Source: Leptodontidium sp. MPI-SDFR-AT-0119 (taxonomy: Eukaryota > Ascomycota > Leotiomycetes > Helotiales > Leptodontidiaceae). From it: 64,000 nt of DNA. The DNA lies in NCBI GenBank assembly GCA_020726505.1, contig JAHLEZ010000021.1:124001-188000 (forward strand), read 5' to 3'. Under the pieces are notes generated by a model, which worked only from the letters and a program-made list of their open reading frames with translations, was not told where the DNA came from and did no database searches. The first letter of the stretch is position 1. Every line of letters begins with the position of its first letter. Below are positions 1 to 10,667 of the stretch, piece after piece. The translations under genes were made by a program, and so were the position numbers.

Positions 1-2
1 TC

Positions 3-317
3 ATGATATATTCCTTCGTTAAAGGCTCGATATTGAAGGAAGAGCCTAAGGGACTTCTTGGAATTGCGGAGCTTGCACAGAATGGGAGTTGTGGCACAAT
101 CGCGGCAGCATTTAGAAACGCGGCGACCCCGGACGATTTCGAAAAGTTTGTTGAAGCCGAAGAGTACAATGACAAGATTTTCAGGACTCAATACGACACC
201 CCACGAGGAAGACCACAGATAATCTGTGACGAGATGTTGCCACGCCCCGATGTTTATAGGGAAGAAGCAAACGACGGAATCGACCAAAATTTGCCAACTG
301 GTTTAGCACCACACTAG
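3..317 (+). CDS. Unrecognised 104-aa ORF fragment at window edge
   Basis: An open frame of 104 codons from an ATG near the window edge to a TAG. The product is acidic and rich in E/D and has no motif that I recognise. It lies just upstream of a transposase-like tail and a decapitated BCS1-like ATPase, so it may be a remnant of the same rearranged locus or an exon of a gene starting outside the window. No intron signals decide its limits. It could also be a chance ORF. Confidence 0.2.
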   Translation: MIYSFVKGSILKEEPKGLLGIAELAQNGSCGTIAAAFRNAATPDDFEKFVEAEEYNDKIFRTQYDTPRGRPQIICDEMLPRPDVYREEANDGIDQNLPTGLAPH

Positions 318-397
318 GAGGAGCCAACCACAACTCTAGATGAGGGCGCACTTGCGGATGAACCCGGAACATGAGTTGAGAAGGAGAGACTTAAAGC

Positions 398-502
398 ATG
401 GTTTTAAAGGGTCACTTTCTTATTTCTACGCAAGAATTATGTGATGCAGTAGTAAAAGCTGAAAAAGAGACCAAAAAACGCACTAAGAAAAAGGGGCAAA
501 AG
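398..502 (+). pseudogene. Possible C-terminal tail of a pogo/Fot1-type transposase
   Basis: The first ~35 codons of this frame read as a leader plus a lysine-rich stretch with the pattern STQEL..AV.KAEKETKKRTKKK. That resembles the basic coiled tail that follows the DDE domain in many fungal pogo/Fot1 transposases (family knowledge; no search was run). No catalytic part is present. The frame runs straight into BCS1-like sequence at about position 500, so this looks like a breakpoint that joined a transposon tail to the ATPase fragment. A generic basic coiled coil is the alternative. Confidence 0.3.
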
Positions 503-1172
503 TTTGTCAATTGCCGGGGCCTGCGACCTGGATATCTATATCCTCAATATCTCCAGTCTGGACGACAGCTCGCTGGGTAAGCTATTCACTGAACTCCCCG
601 CGAATTGTGTCGTCCTTGTCGAAGATATTGATGCCGTCAACGCAACACAATCTCGACAGCGCGGAACGGTGGAGACTGGTCAAGATGAGACAGGCTCAAC
701 TGGAAAGTCGCAAGGGATGGTTTCTCTATCGGCCCTCCTGAATGTTCTTGATGGCGTTGGTTCGCAGGAAGGACGGGTACTGATCATGACCACCAACCAC
801 ACGGACCGTCTCGACGCTGCGCTGATTCGACCAGGTCGAGTGGATATGAAGCTTGAGCTTGGGTACACTAACCAGGACATCAACGCTCGACTCTTCTGCG
901 CCCTGTTTATGCCCGACGACACCTCAACAGATGGGAGTCAGCGAGGAGATGAAGACACGCTCAGGAAGCTGATGACAGACTTTGCAAGCAAGATACCAGA
1001 GCGAGAGTTTAGCCCGGCTGAGGTCCAGTCGTTTTTGCTGGAATATAAGCGGTTGCCTCACATGGCAGTGGAAAATGTGCATGAATGGGTAGTCAGAACC
1101 AGGGAGGGGAAGAGGCAAATGAAGAGAGCAGATTCTTGGATGCTTCAAGAAGGTGGTGACATTCTTGGTTGA
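501..1172 (+). pseudogene. BCS1-like AAA ATPase, C-terminal half only
   Basis: The frame encodes the second half of a BCS1-type AAA ATPase: the strand after Walker A (SIAGACDLDIYILNIS), a Walker B-like VVLVEDID, the sensor-1 region RVLIMTTNH, and the arginine-finger/second-region-of-homology segment LDAALIRPGRVD, followed by a helical C-terminal lid ending at TGA. BCS1 proteins are AAA translocases; the fungal expansion of this family includes members near heterokaryon incompatibility genes. The N-terminal BCS1 domain and the Walker A P-loop are missing: upstream of SIAG the expected GPPGTGKS is replaced by a lysine-rich transposase-like tail. Without a P-loop it cannot bind ATP normally, so I call it a 5'-truncated pseudogene. 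Confidence 0.75.
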
Positions 1173-1352
1173 TTTGGCGTTGTGCATTTGCATTTCTGAT
1201 TGGTTTCACAGTAATTGATGAGTGGATGTTTGAGGCTGGATTTAGTTTGGGTGACGCTCTCCATTCCTTTTGCTCTCTTTTTCGGTGGATTCGTGAGGTG
1301 ATAGTGGGAGAGGCATCGTCGCAATTTGTTATATAAGGGTTGTCATAAATGT

Positions 1353-2330
1353 TCATATGTCACTTCCTGCATCGGTCATTATCGCATAGCCGGCAAGGAC
1401 CTTGACATATCGCTCCGGCTCTTTGTGAATATCAACTTCTCGGAGTTGTACAGGCCTGTCGAATACCCAGAGCCGCATCATGCTTCCGCAGATCGTGAAC
1501 CCAGGCATGAATCGCCGCCCCGGTTGACTTCCAAACACTTCGCGTGCATACGCTGCTAACTGTACCAGTGTTTTTGCAGATCGACCCTCATCAGGATTAT
1601 GTTTATGTTCTCCAATGACAAGTACATTGGGCCAGTCGTGCTCGCCGTCCGGTAAGGAAGCGTCAGCCGGGGTGAGGAAAATGTCAAGCTTGCGATCAGC
1701 CTCCGAGCCCCTCAACACTTTGTTCGCTGATGTGTAGTATCTGCGGCGTAGTCCGCTGAGAACAGTGCCCTGGAACTTCATGAACCGCTCACAGAATGGA
1801 GCTTGAAGTGAAGGATCCGGCCATTCGCTACAGCGACCTCTGCGTATTGGGTCCTCGACTGGTCGTAGATATGCTTGGCGTTGTTCGTCCAGGAACTTTC
1901 CCTCAAAGTATTACTCGTAGAATCCTCCGACATCGTAGTAAACTCGGCCAGTAGGTCCATCGAGTATTCGCTGATCAACTCCCTCGTGTGCCTTGTCGTA
2001 CAGCAATTTGGGTATTGGATTCCTTGAAAAGGTTCTTGATGCCGTTGCTGACGGCACTCCTGTCGGAGTCCTTACTAATCGCTTCGAAGGTAAAGAGTTC
2101 CTTGTGGCGAAGCTGGATCATCGCCCGAAGATTTCCTTCTCAGTGGGCTGTACTAGGCCAAAAATCCTTTGGTGATAGTTGGCTGGCATGACGTGGGCAA
2201 GAGAAGTCGTCAAGAGCCTCCAAGGATCGGTTAGTTTGAGCCTCAATGGGCCGTGCCAATTGCCAGGAGAACATGGGCCAATCGCGGCACTTCCCGCCAC
2301 AGCAACCGCCTCAGCGATCCTCCAGAAGCC
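1353..2330 (-). pseudogene. FunK1-type fungal protein kinase, N-terminal region, truncated and frameshifted
   Basis: On the minus strand two adjacent frames give a recognisable FunK1 N-terminal region: first ISEYSMDLLAEF and the KHIYDQSRTQYAEVAVANGRILHF stretch, then after a frameshift near 1780 a segment with RKLDIFLTP, DWPNVLVIGEHK, TLVQLAAYAREVFGSQPGRRFMPGFTICGSMMRLWVFDR and HKEPERYVKV. These are hallmark FunK1 blocks upstream of the kinase core. The kinase domain itself is absent; the frame stops at 1353 right where the downstream sequence becomes unrelated. Further upstream frame breaks lie at 1980-2330. It is a relic without catalytic part. Confidence 0.7.
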
Positions 2331-2449
2331 GGTGAATAACTACATACAAAATTGCTTGGTCCATTCACGGCTGCCAACAACCTATGAACGACAGGTGGAA
2401 TCCAATTTTCTGCTACCTCTAATCATCATGACCCCATTCATCCCCATTC

Positions 2450-3346
2450 TTGATGCTAGGCCATCATCCAGCATTCGTCATGGCGGGCCACTCTACCCCC
2501 CCAACCTTCCATACATTCCACAACAACACGACTGTCATACCTGCAGAGATTACTTCGCAGATCTTGGGTTATATCGTCGCGGACAGTCGACCATCACCGC
2601 TAGGTGGCGGTGTCAGGGCCCATGCCGCACACCACCCAGTGGCATCGGTATCGACGGCATTCCGTTCGATCTACCTCAACCACCCTTACTCAACTTCCAC
2701 GGAAGGCAGAGAGATCACGCCAGTCAAACTCCGTATTAGCGAAGCCCTCGAGTTCAGCGACTTGAAAACCCTATCAGCCTTCTTCGAACACGGTCCGGGT
2801 CGAGATGGTACAACTCTGCACAACGTTCGATTCCTCAGTGTATCCTATCTTGACGATGAGAGTGCCACGGGCTGGGGCCAGCGGACTACCGATTATGCTT
2901 ACGAGGCTTTTGAGTACCTTTATAAACACTGGGGTTCTATGCGAATATCATGGCTTCGACTCTGCATCCCTTACTCACGCGCGATATCTTCCGTCGACGA
3001 TCGGGGAATATGGAGCCTTTTGAAGATCCGTAACCTTCCTCACCTGACAATTCGTGGTCCACACGGTTGTATCACGCCTGAAGTCCGCAAACATCTCAAG
3101 GCGCGCACACATACAAAGAAGCTGTTCCCATGGCGCCCACTTGGCCAGGAAAATGTTGGCGGAAGAAAGTGGAGAGGTCAATTGACATGGCAGGAGCAAT
3201 ACCAGTTACTCGATTCTCGATACAAGTACTTGCACGACCGGGAAACCGTCACCGAAAGGTGTAAAAGGCAACGGAATGCGTACCACAAGCGGCGACGACG
3301 GTGGCCTATGTTGTCGAATCGAAGGAGGAAGAGGGGTCGCGTCTAG
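2450..3346 (+). CDS. Hypothetical protein, F-box-like N-terminus (298 aa)
   Basis: A single uninterrupted 298-codon ORF. Residues ~28-75 (VIPAEITSQILGYIV..., then VASVSTAFRSIYLNHPY) resemble a degenerate fungal F-box followed by the usual descriptive region; the middle contains YAYEAFEYLYKHWGSM and the C-terminus is strongly basic (RRRRWPMLSNRRRKRGRV), possibly a nuclear signal. In fungi such proteins are common single-exon genes of unknown target. No catalytic motif is visible. It is the least disturbed gene of the first 3.5 kb. F-box assignment is by appearance only. Confidence 0.5.
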   Translation: MMLGHHPAFVMAGHSTPPTFHTFHNNTTVIPAEITSQILGYIVADSRPSPLGGGVRAHAAHHPVASVSTAFRSIYLNHPYSTSTEGREITPVKLRISEALEFSDLKTLSAFFEHGPGRDGTTLHNVRFLSVSYLDDESATGWGQRTTDYAYEAFEYLYKHWGSMRISWLRLCIPYSRAISSVDDRGIWSLLKIRNLPHLTIRGPHGCITPEVRKHLKARTHTKKLFPWRPLGQENVGGRKWRGQLTWQEQYQLLDSRYKYLHDRETVTERCKRQRNAYHKRRRRWPMLSNRRRKRGRV

Positions 3347-3566
3347 CCACGAGATTAAGGTGAGACCACAAAGTCGAGAGGTCGGTAGTATTACTCAAAC
3401 AGATTGGAAACACATGACTGACTGTACTGTATAGCTGTATCTACGGTTACTGCCCTGATCCTGAGTTTAACCCTAAGGCCTGACCAATCACCTGGTCAAG
3501 ATACCTGATCCTGCTCTTTGATTGAGTCCACCATTTAACATTCATTGACCCCTGTATAGAGTAAGC

Positions 3567-3782
3567 AGGTGTGGAGTTTGAAATGCTTAAAGTCAAAGTA
3601 GCTGTGGCTTTTCTCGTCACGTAGGGTTTCAGTGAGGATTGGAAGAAGAAGTGATGGTAGCATGCTTGGATTGAAAGGAGCTAGGCTACCTCCACAGGTA
3701 TATAATACCCGTGGGTACGTGACTACGATACGGAGACCTGGACTGCCGAAACAACAGTTTCTCAGCACACAGGGAGGGACGT
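3567..3782 (-). repeat. Family-1 TIR end relic, interrupted by ~120 bp
   Basis: Positions 3567-3633 match the subterminal part of the family-1 TIR (a GGTGTGGAGTTTG...CTTAAAGTCAAAGTA stretch, then CTCGTCACGTAGGG), and 3755-3782 give the outer end finishing in GGAGGGACGT followed by TA. About 120 bp of unrelated DNA lies between the two parts. It is oriented like the right ends at 39769, 46152 and 60965. The inner part of the element is gone. Confidence 0.65.
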
Positions 3783-4244
3783 TAGTTCGAGGGCTTACAT
3801 GATGGCTGGTTACATGCTGGCGTTTGCGAACCGTGAATTATGATAACGTCTGTCCCTGTGTCCCGAGACGCCCCCTGTCACGAGACAAATCTAAAGTTTT
3901 GGAATCAGAAATTCTTTTTTTTTTGATAAGGCTATAAAGTTGTTATTCATACATCACTTTCCTTAACTATTTATCCCTAAGGAACCACTTAGGTACAAAA
4001 AAAAAGAGTGCGGTTGATTATGCTATCGATCGTTTTAATGACGCCACCGATCGCCGCTTCGGACGTTCCCCCCTGCTTAATCGCGACTGTTAGAGCCTCT
4101 TTAAATTCGGAGCACTTGGGGAAAGGTTCTATATCCAAAGAATATAGCTCCAAATTTTGAAGATACTTAAAGAGCAAAATAATGTAGTCCGGGAGTTACT
4201 CCGATGCGAGGAGACCGCTTCGTGTTTGGTGCTTAGTAATGTAC

Positions 4245-4555
4245 TGTTACGAACATACCAGTAGGGTATCACGTGTCTTGGCCCTGAGGCTCGGCAGCTT
4301 GGCTGCACAGAGAAGCCAAGACTAGGAGAGAATCATGGACACGGGTCACGTGGTTATTGGAGCTTTTGGAGCTTTAGGATCCCGGGCTCCTGGAGCCTGG
4401 GGTCGTGGGCTCCAGAAGGGATCGAAGGAGAACGAAGGTTCTATATAAGACTGGCACGTCTGCCATTAGATAGGAGCTTCGTGCTCAACTTCAAATAGTA
4501 TCTTACCTATACTAGTCCGTCAGTGTTTACAGCGAGTAAATACACGGCCGTTACA
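4245..4555. mobile_element. Solo LTR (311 bp) with 5-bp target duplication TGTAC
   Basis: Starts TGTTACGAAC and ends GGCCGTTACA, with TGTAC directly repeated at 4240-4244 and 4556-4560. A TATA-like TATATAAG lies at about 4442, followed by the R-like region. TG...CA ends plus a 5-bp duplication are the signature of an LTR retrotransposon that recombined down to one LTR (gypsy-like by its ends). It inserted within the family-2 NLR unit, so it is younger than that unit. Confidence 0.85.
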
Positions 4556-4560
4556 TGTAC

Positions 4561-5327
4561 ATTAGCCTAGTTATAATTTACTAAGTTCACTCCCATGGAC
4601 CGGCAGAAACGACTTTTAGCGTCTTCTCACTGTCGCTTAAATTAATATACCTTCTTCAAAGCAGCACAACATGTCCTTTAAATGTCTCTTTAGCTTTGCT
4701 ATTAAAGTACGAACATATTTCGAGGCAGCTGTAATTTTCTATGTAATTTTCTTTTTTCAAGTCAAAGTATTGAAGTCGATGCAGCCCTTTTACATTTTCG
4801 CGCTAAAAGTCGCAAGCGATGCCGGTCCATGGGATATTTCAAGTCTGGGCACGTGTGAAGCTATGGTGGTCACATGTGTGGCGTAAGTGCAAGTTTCTCG
4901 GAACATTCTATCGACGGGCGCTGGGTGTTGGAGCGCCCGTCTCTCGTCTCCTTGTACATCACCATTGCACCAGCAGGATAATCAGAGCCAGTCAAAGCCA
5001 AGCACGAGGTGTACCTCCTGGCGTGCCTAGATCGTTCCATGCTATGGAAACGTCCCCCATTCTACACTTTCATCTTTATCAGCACCGACCAGCAGCTCGG
5101 CCAAAATCGGCCGATAGCTTAGTAAGCTTCTACTGCTCGGCCCTAGTGGGGAGAAAAATGGCTGTGCGGGGTCATTACAACGGCGGTCGATTCTGAACCA
5201 GAAGTTAGAGATGTCTGATCTATTCTCTAGTGGCATCAATAGGTGTAAGTTAATGGCAGAACCGTGAGGAAGCCCTCGTGGCTTATCTAAATGTTCAGCC
5301 GCCTTCCCAGCCGGCCGAGTCTCTGCT
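4561..5327. other. Non-coding interval between solo LTR and 3' end of the NLR gene
   Basis: About 770 bp with no coding frame that I can support. The open frames here on both strands have no family features and overlap each other. The sequence belongs to the inside of the family-2 TIR unit, downstream of the NLR stop codon. Confidence 0.5.
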
Positions 5328-8300
5328 TCATAGACCTCGATTTTGCTGCCCAGGCTCTGTAAAATCATTTTGGCCTTCCTTCGACTCAGCAGACGCAACT
5401 TGCAACGCTTGAAGCCGATCTTCAAGTTGCTTACACCAGTTCGAAGAAGGTCCTTGGACAGTCGTGTATCCAGCCAACGCACGACTATACATTACCTTCG
5501 CCAAGTCTTTCCGACCTGTCCGCGAGAACAGGTCGCCAAAAGCAAACATAGCGCTCAACGCTGGTAAATATGAGGGTAGAAGTTCAGGACCAAGAGCGTG
5601 TTCGTAGCCTTGCAGCGCTCGAGTATACATCGCCTCCGCCTCCGTCAGCTTGCCTTGGTCGGCGTAGAGCAGGCCTAGGTTGCCGACCACTAAGAGTGTC
5701 GATGAGTGCTTCGGTCCCAGTGCCTCCTCGTAGCCTTGCAGCGCCCGAGTCAACATCGCCTCCGCCTCCGCCAGCTTGCCTCGGTTGAAGTAGAGCAGGC
5801 CTAGGTTGTTGACCGTATTGAGTGTCAATGTGTGCTTCGGTCCAAGTGCCTCCTCCTTGTCTTGCAGCGCCCGAGTCAACATCGCCTCCGCCTCCGCCAG
5901 CTTGCCTTGGTCGGCGTAGAGCAGGCCTAGGTTGCCGACCACTAAGAGTGTCGATGAGTGCTTCGGTCCCAGTGCCTCCTCGTAGCCTTGCAGCGCCCGA
6001 GTCAACATCGCCTCCGCCTCCGCCGGCTTGCCTTGGTCGGCGTAGAAATTGCCTAGGTTGCCGACCACTAAGAGTGTCGATGAGTGCTTCGGTCCAAGTG
6101 CCCCCTCGTAGCCTTGCAGTGCCCGACTATACATCTTCTCAGCCTCAGCCGGCTTGCCTTGGTCGGCGTAGAGCAGGCCTAGGTTATGGACCGTAGCGAG
6201 TGTCGATGTGTGCTTCGGTCCAAGTGCCTCCTCGTTACCTTGCCGCGCCCGAGTATACATCTCCTCCGCCTCCGCCAGCTTGCCTCGGTTGACGTAGAGC
6301 AGACCTAGGTTATTGACCGTAGCAAGTGTCGATGTGTGCTTCGGTCCAAGTTGCCCCTCGTAGCCTTGTAGCGCCCGAGTCAACATCGCCTCCGCCTCCG
6401 CCAGCTTGCCTTGGTCGAAGAAGAGCATGCCTAGGCTATGCAAAGCCCATTTCATTCCCCCCATACCCACCTTATCTTCAAGTATGGCCTGCTCTTGCCT
6501 GACAGCATGTTGAAGAAGTCGCCGTTGTAAGAGCCACCAGTGCGTCTCATCTGTATCAGGAACCTCCGAGGCCACACAGGTTAAGGCCAGACGTGCAAGG
6601 CTCTTGTCCCACTCCTTGTTAAGCACAAAAACTATCCATGAGTGGACACAACTATGCACACTATACCCTCTAGCCCCGACCTGCTGCTGAGACCTGTCTG
6701 GATCAACCAGTCCGAAAGTACATAGTAGAGTAATGGCCTCATTAAAGTTCAGTTCGTCCTTCGTAAGCTTCTGTATCCATTCATCGTCTACAGAGTTTGC
6801 ATGCCTAAGGAGGTCAAACCACAGGTCCTGTCGATCAAAATATGCCCACAGCTTGAGTAGTTTTGCTGATGCTGTATTCTGCTGTTGGATCCGATCTAAA
6901 GTGATCTGCCATGTCGTGTGTAGTGTACGATCTTCATAGGAATCCAACAGGGGACTTGTCATCTGAAGCTTCAACCATGATGTCTTATAGAGCTGAAGAT
7001 AATCCGAGAAGCTCGTCGTTACGTGCTCGAGATATACCCCTGCCGTAGATAGAGCAAGTGGTAGGCCGTCGAGTTCCTTGACAAGTGCTATAGCATTAGG
7101 ATCTGCCTTGTTAGTATTGTCTTTGCTCCCACTATCAATTATACCGACATACCATTTTCAATGCCCTTACGTCCTGACATGTTAGAAACAATCTCAAGAC
7201 CTTCCCTAATATCTGGCAGTTTCTGAACATGAATTCGTAAACCCTGCCTGACTTGCGACGACCGTGTTGTGATGATGATCGAGCCGTGATCAGACCGAGG
7301 GAGGAATTGACATATGTCGACTGCCGAGTTGTCGGGATTGCCAGACGTTTTAGGATTATCGAAGTTATCGTATATCATTAGCCATCTTGCGTTGTGTGGG
7401 GAGTCAAGCCAGCCCTTGACTACACTGACAACTTGATCGAGGTTTTTGTCGTGGTCTACGCTTGATAGCACACTTGTTGAAGGATGATGCCTTAACACCT
7501 GCTGAGCGACGTCCCGGAAGCTTAGCTTGAGAGAGTCTTCGTCATTCGCGTTCAACCAAAAGATCGCCGTGTACTTCTCCTTGTGTCGTCTGGCATATGT
7601 GATCGCCAGCTGGGTCTTCCCCATGCCCCCAAGACCATGTAGGACAACACAGGATCGATTACTGTGACCTTGAAGCAACTCGTGCATCCTCGACAGCTCC
7701 TTCTCTCTAGCAACAAACTGTGTAGCTTTAGGAAATGACACGAGGTCGAGCCCCACGGCAAATTGTTCGAAATCGACCCCTGTGCTGGTCAGTATCGTTG
7801 CTTCAGTTAATACATCCATGTAAACAACTTACCTTTGTACAGCTTGTGGATCTCATCCTCCAGTCGCCTAAATGCCTGGTCCTTTCTCTCCCCATAATTT
7901 GGCACTATAGACACATCGAAGATCCCGATTAAGCAGTACGCTGCATCTTCTTCAATAGTAGTATTCCGGCGCTCTGCCCAGGATCTGCGCTCTCTGATAC
8001 TAAAATTCGACAGTGCATCACCTCGGAGAGCTTTGTTTGCAATGCCGGTAATTTCGTATATCTGAGACTCAAGCGACAACTTGTTCCCTAGTCGCCCACC
8101 CTCCGAGCTAAAGAAGTCAACCAGCCTTGGTGCGATGAGCTCTTGAAGCGTCCAGCCTCGAGTGAACCAACGGCTATTCCTAAAGGCTTCCTCCCATGCC
8201 CTATGGTCATCCACCCCGTTGTCAGGCTTGGAGACATCGGAAAGGTAGACGTAGCAGCGCGCAGCGTTCTGATACCACCGAAACATGGAATTGATCGCCG

Positions 8301-8583
8301 CGCCAAGCTCGACCGCGTTCTTCTTATCGATGCAGCAGGTGTCCACCCAGAAGTATTCAAGCCCATCTACTGCGGCCCGCTTCGCGCAGAACTGTATCTT
8401 CCTCCATCCAGCCTTGTTCACAGTCTTGCTCTTGTCCTTGCTCTTCTTCAAGTTTTGATAGATGACCTCCTCTTCTCCCCAGGTATGAGAGAGTATTGCG
8501 TAGGCAGGGACTTCGCCGCTGGTAGGTTCGCGAAAGACGATCTCACCGTCGGGTTTGCGTTGCAAGAGGCGTATAAAAGACAT
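5328..8583 (-). CDS. NLR-A: HET / NB-ARC / TPR protein, three exons, apparently intact (1050 aa)
   Basis: Proposed CDS: complement(join(5328..7102,7153..7779,7833..8583)); both introns are GT-AG, 50 and 53 bp, and all phases agree. Exon 1 is a HET domain of the HET-E type (AILSHTWGEEEV, FWVDTCCIDK, EAFRNSRWFTRGWTLQELIAP, AAYCLIGIFDV). Exon 2 is an NB-ARC-type NTPase with P-loop VVLHGLGGMGKTQLA, Walker B-like RWLMIYDNFD and IIITTRSSQV. Exon 3 has the winged-helix-like region and seven 42-residue TPR (kinesin light chain type) units plus a degenerate eighth. HET domains trigger programmed cell death in heterokaryon incompatibility; the TPR array is the likely ligand sensor, the NTPase the oligomerisation switch. 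It lies alone inside a TIR unit. The near-identical repeats suggest concerted evolution. Start chosen because MSFIRLL directly precedes the HET motif. Confidence 0.85.
5570..6450 (-). repeat. 126-bp TPR repeat array inside NLR-A
   Basis: Seven tandem 126-bp units each encode 42 residues of the form NLGLLYADQGKLAEAEAM / LTRALQGYEEALGPKHSSTL. Several neighbours differ at only a few bases (for example the units around 5650-5800 and 5900-6060), so the array is homogenised at DNA level. Such arrays can change copy number by unequal exchange. Confidence 0.9.
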
Positions 8584-9330
8584 GCTGGAGGTTCGCGAGC
8601 GATCTCATAGCAGGCGCGACTCGTATCACCAACTCGGCAAATTGGTGCAAGCACTGCGATTTGAAGGTCGACAGGGTCCGAATCAGCTGTTAAAGGACTG
8701 ATAGAAGGAAGGATATGCCGTCGTGATCGTAGGCGCCGCGCCAACGAGGCTGCGTGGCGCAATCTGGCCAGCCACTTGCATGGCAAAGGCAAACAGAACG
8801 CGAAGGACGCTTCATTTTAGTGGAAACCTTACACACTACAGACTGGATTCTAGGACAAGTTGTTCCCTGTTGTTGAGATGTCGGCTTCTACAAAGTTGAA
8901 GAGCGGCAAGATGCTGTAGGTGGTGGTTAAGGGGACGGGACGGTTATGAAGGCATCCACGGTCGCTGAAAGAGGGACTGCTTCGCACAGGCCGCTTTTTG
9001 CTCAACTCGGAGGATGTCGGGAAACGGATTTAATAGTGCGCTCTGGCCGCCACAAACTGAGAATACCGTTTTAGCATGGTAATAAAACCTGGATATCTAT
9101 ATCTAATCGTTTTATGAGTTTAAAAGGTGGGAAAAGCTTGATGGTGGTGTTCGGAGTCGAGGGGTATATAGTGTCAAAGGAAGGTCCTCCGTAAATTCAA
9201 GGGGGCGGCGACGACGTGGTTATAATTTTCGGAATTGATAGGTCAGGAATGTTCGGGAGAGGTATAGAATACAACCAAAATAAAAATAAATAGAAATTTT
9301 TAGACGTTCACAGATTTTTAGTCGCTAGGT
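8584..9330. promoter_or_regulatory. Upstream region of NLR-A up to the right TIR
   Basis: About 750 bp between the NLR-A start and the inverted repeat. No gene is supported; the small frames here overlap the start of NLR-A or have no features. It must hold the promoter of NLR-A, and the whole upstream region lies within the putative element, so the gene would move with its own promoter. I cannot point to a specific TATA box. Confidence 0.4.
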
Positions 9331-9606
9331 TTTGTCTCGTTACAGGGTGCGTCTCGGCACGCAGGGACAGACGCAGAGAGAGACATTAGATAAATTGTGT
9401 GATGAGGCACAGTTCAGACAGGTGTAGTTCGCCCCGGTATCTACACGTGATCCGCCGGGTTACCATGCACGAACGGAGCCGACATCCAACATCCTCAAAA
9501 TAACATCCATCCCCCGAACCACTTCCTCCAAACAACATGCCTCGACTGACCTCCTCTAAACAATACCTCTCCCCCCTCCAGCCACTCACTCTCTCTCGTG
9601 CCATGG

Positions 9607-10667
9607 TCATTGTGTCCGTACGCCTCGCAGCCCCATCCTGTGAAGCCTCTCAAAAGAGAACTTCATCTTCCTTAATAAAGCGCGTATTTCATGCCGAGCA
9701 GCCATTTCAAACCCCCCAAGGAAAAGCATTCTTGCATCCCGATCTTCCGGTGGTAAGAGACGAGTTGCTGGCAGATTTGTCAAATTTTCTGGCCGTAATG
9801 CTTGGTACACGACTTCCAAAAACCCAAGATCGGTTGACCACCTGGCCCAATCATAAGCCCGATTGACATGTCTCAATCGCTGGTCGAGAACCGCGAGCTG
9901 TCCGAGAGCGAAGGATAAGCTGCGGGTTGCGAATACGTCCTTGATCGGGTTGAGGGCGAAGTCAATAAGAGACACTGGCGGGTATGCATGTTCGTCTGAA
10001 TCGCCGAGGCTATTGGCAACTATCCAGTGGGCTAGTGGGTGATATCGCGACCTCAATATCTGCTACTGCTTAGTACTCATTCATAAAAAGGTGTCCACCA
10101 ACTTACCTGCTCAACTTTTACATAGGTATTTTTCATCTCAGGAAGCTCGTTAAATCTGCTCCGAAGGCTGCTGCATACGTCTCGAACGGCACTAAATAAG
10201 GATCGAATAAATGGAGCTTTGTCTTCGTATCCAAGCGCATACCTCACGAAGTCGAGTGTTGGAATGCGGAATACTGCACGAGTGACGACGGTATGGAATT
10301 CATCAGCAATTTCCCAAGGATCGCCGAATAACGAAGGCCTCCAATCCCAGTCCCATGGGGCTTGGTACCCTGATGAGAAGCGGAGTACTCGCCAGAGTTC
10401 GGTTGCAATGGCCTCGTCGGTCAATGTCGGGGAGGTCACGCTCTGCTCTTTGGAGCGCTCACGAGATTTGCAATGGATTGCAACGAGCATTTCCAGGTCT
10501 GAACGTTCTTTGAGCACACCTATCATGACTGATTCGTCACTGACAGGGATGAACGAGCAGACAAGTCCAACCTTGCCAGTATCACTCGTATTCGTTAGCA
10601 TGTCCAGAGCCTTTTCCTCCCACCACCTGGATTCAACCGTCTCCTGACGAGATGATCCTGATCCCAT
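9607..10667 (-). CDS. Hypothetical protein, two exons (337 aa)
   Basis: Proposed CDS: complement(join(9607..10059,10107..10667)). The donor GTAAGT at 10106 and acceptor GCAG at 10060 give a 47-bp intron in phase 0 and join two long open frames. Exon 1 starts MGSGSSRQETVESRWWEEKA and exon 2 ends MGLRGVRTQ. The product is mixed in composition, without signal peptide or membrane segment, and contains several W-rich blocks (WDWDWRPSLFGDPWE). I do not recognise a family. The gene starts right outside the family-2 element and is not obviously damaged. Confidence 0.65.

Larger units (their letters stand above)
3846..9373. mobile_element. TIR-bounded unit (family 2) carrying the NLR gene at 5328-8583
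   Basis: The left end reads ACGTCTGTCCCTG followed by two degenerate 17-bp units (CCCTG.GT.CCGAGA type); the right end at 9331-9373 is its inverted complement over about 43 bp (ending CAGGGACAGACG). TA precedes the left end at 3844-3845; the terminal T and TA of the right end appear lost. Inside are the complete HET/NB-ARC/TPR gene on the minus strand and a solo LTR. The TIR is similar in layout to family-1 ends (GTGCCGAGA units), so both probably belong to one Tc1/mariner-like superfamily. No transposase is inside, so it would have to be mobilised in trans. Confidence 0.65.

Noticed and set aside
5343..6196. Plus-strand ORFs antisense to the NLR-A TPR array, proline/serine rich
   Set aside because: They mirror the TPR repeats and have no independent support.
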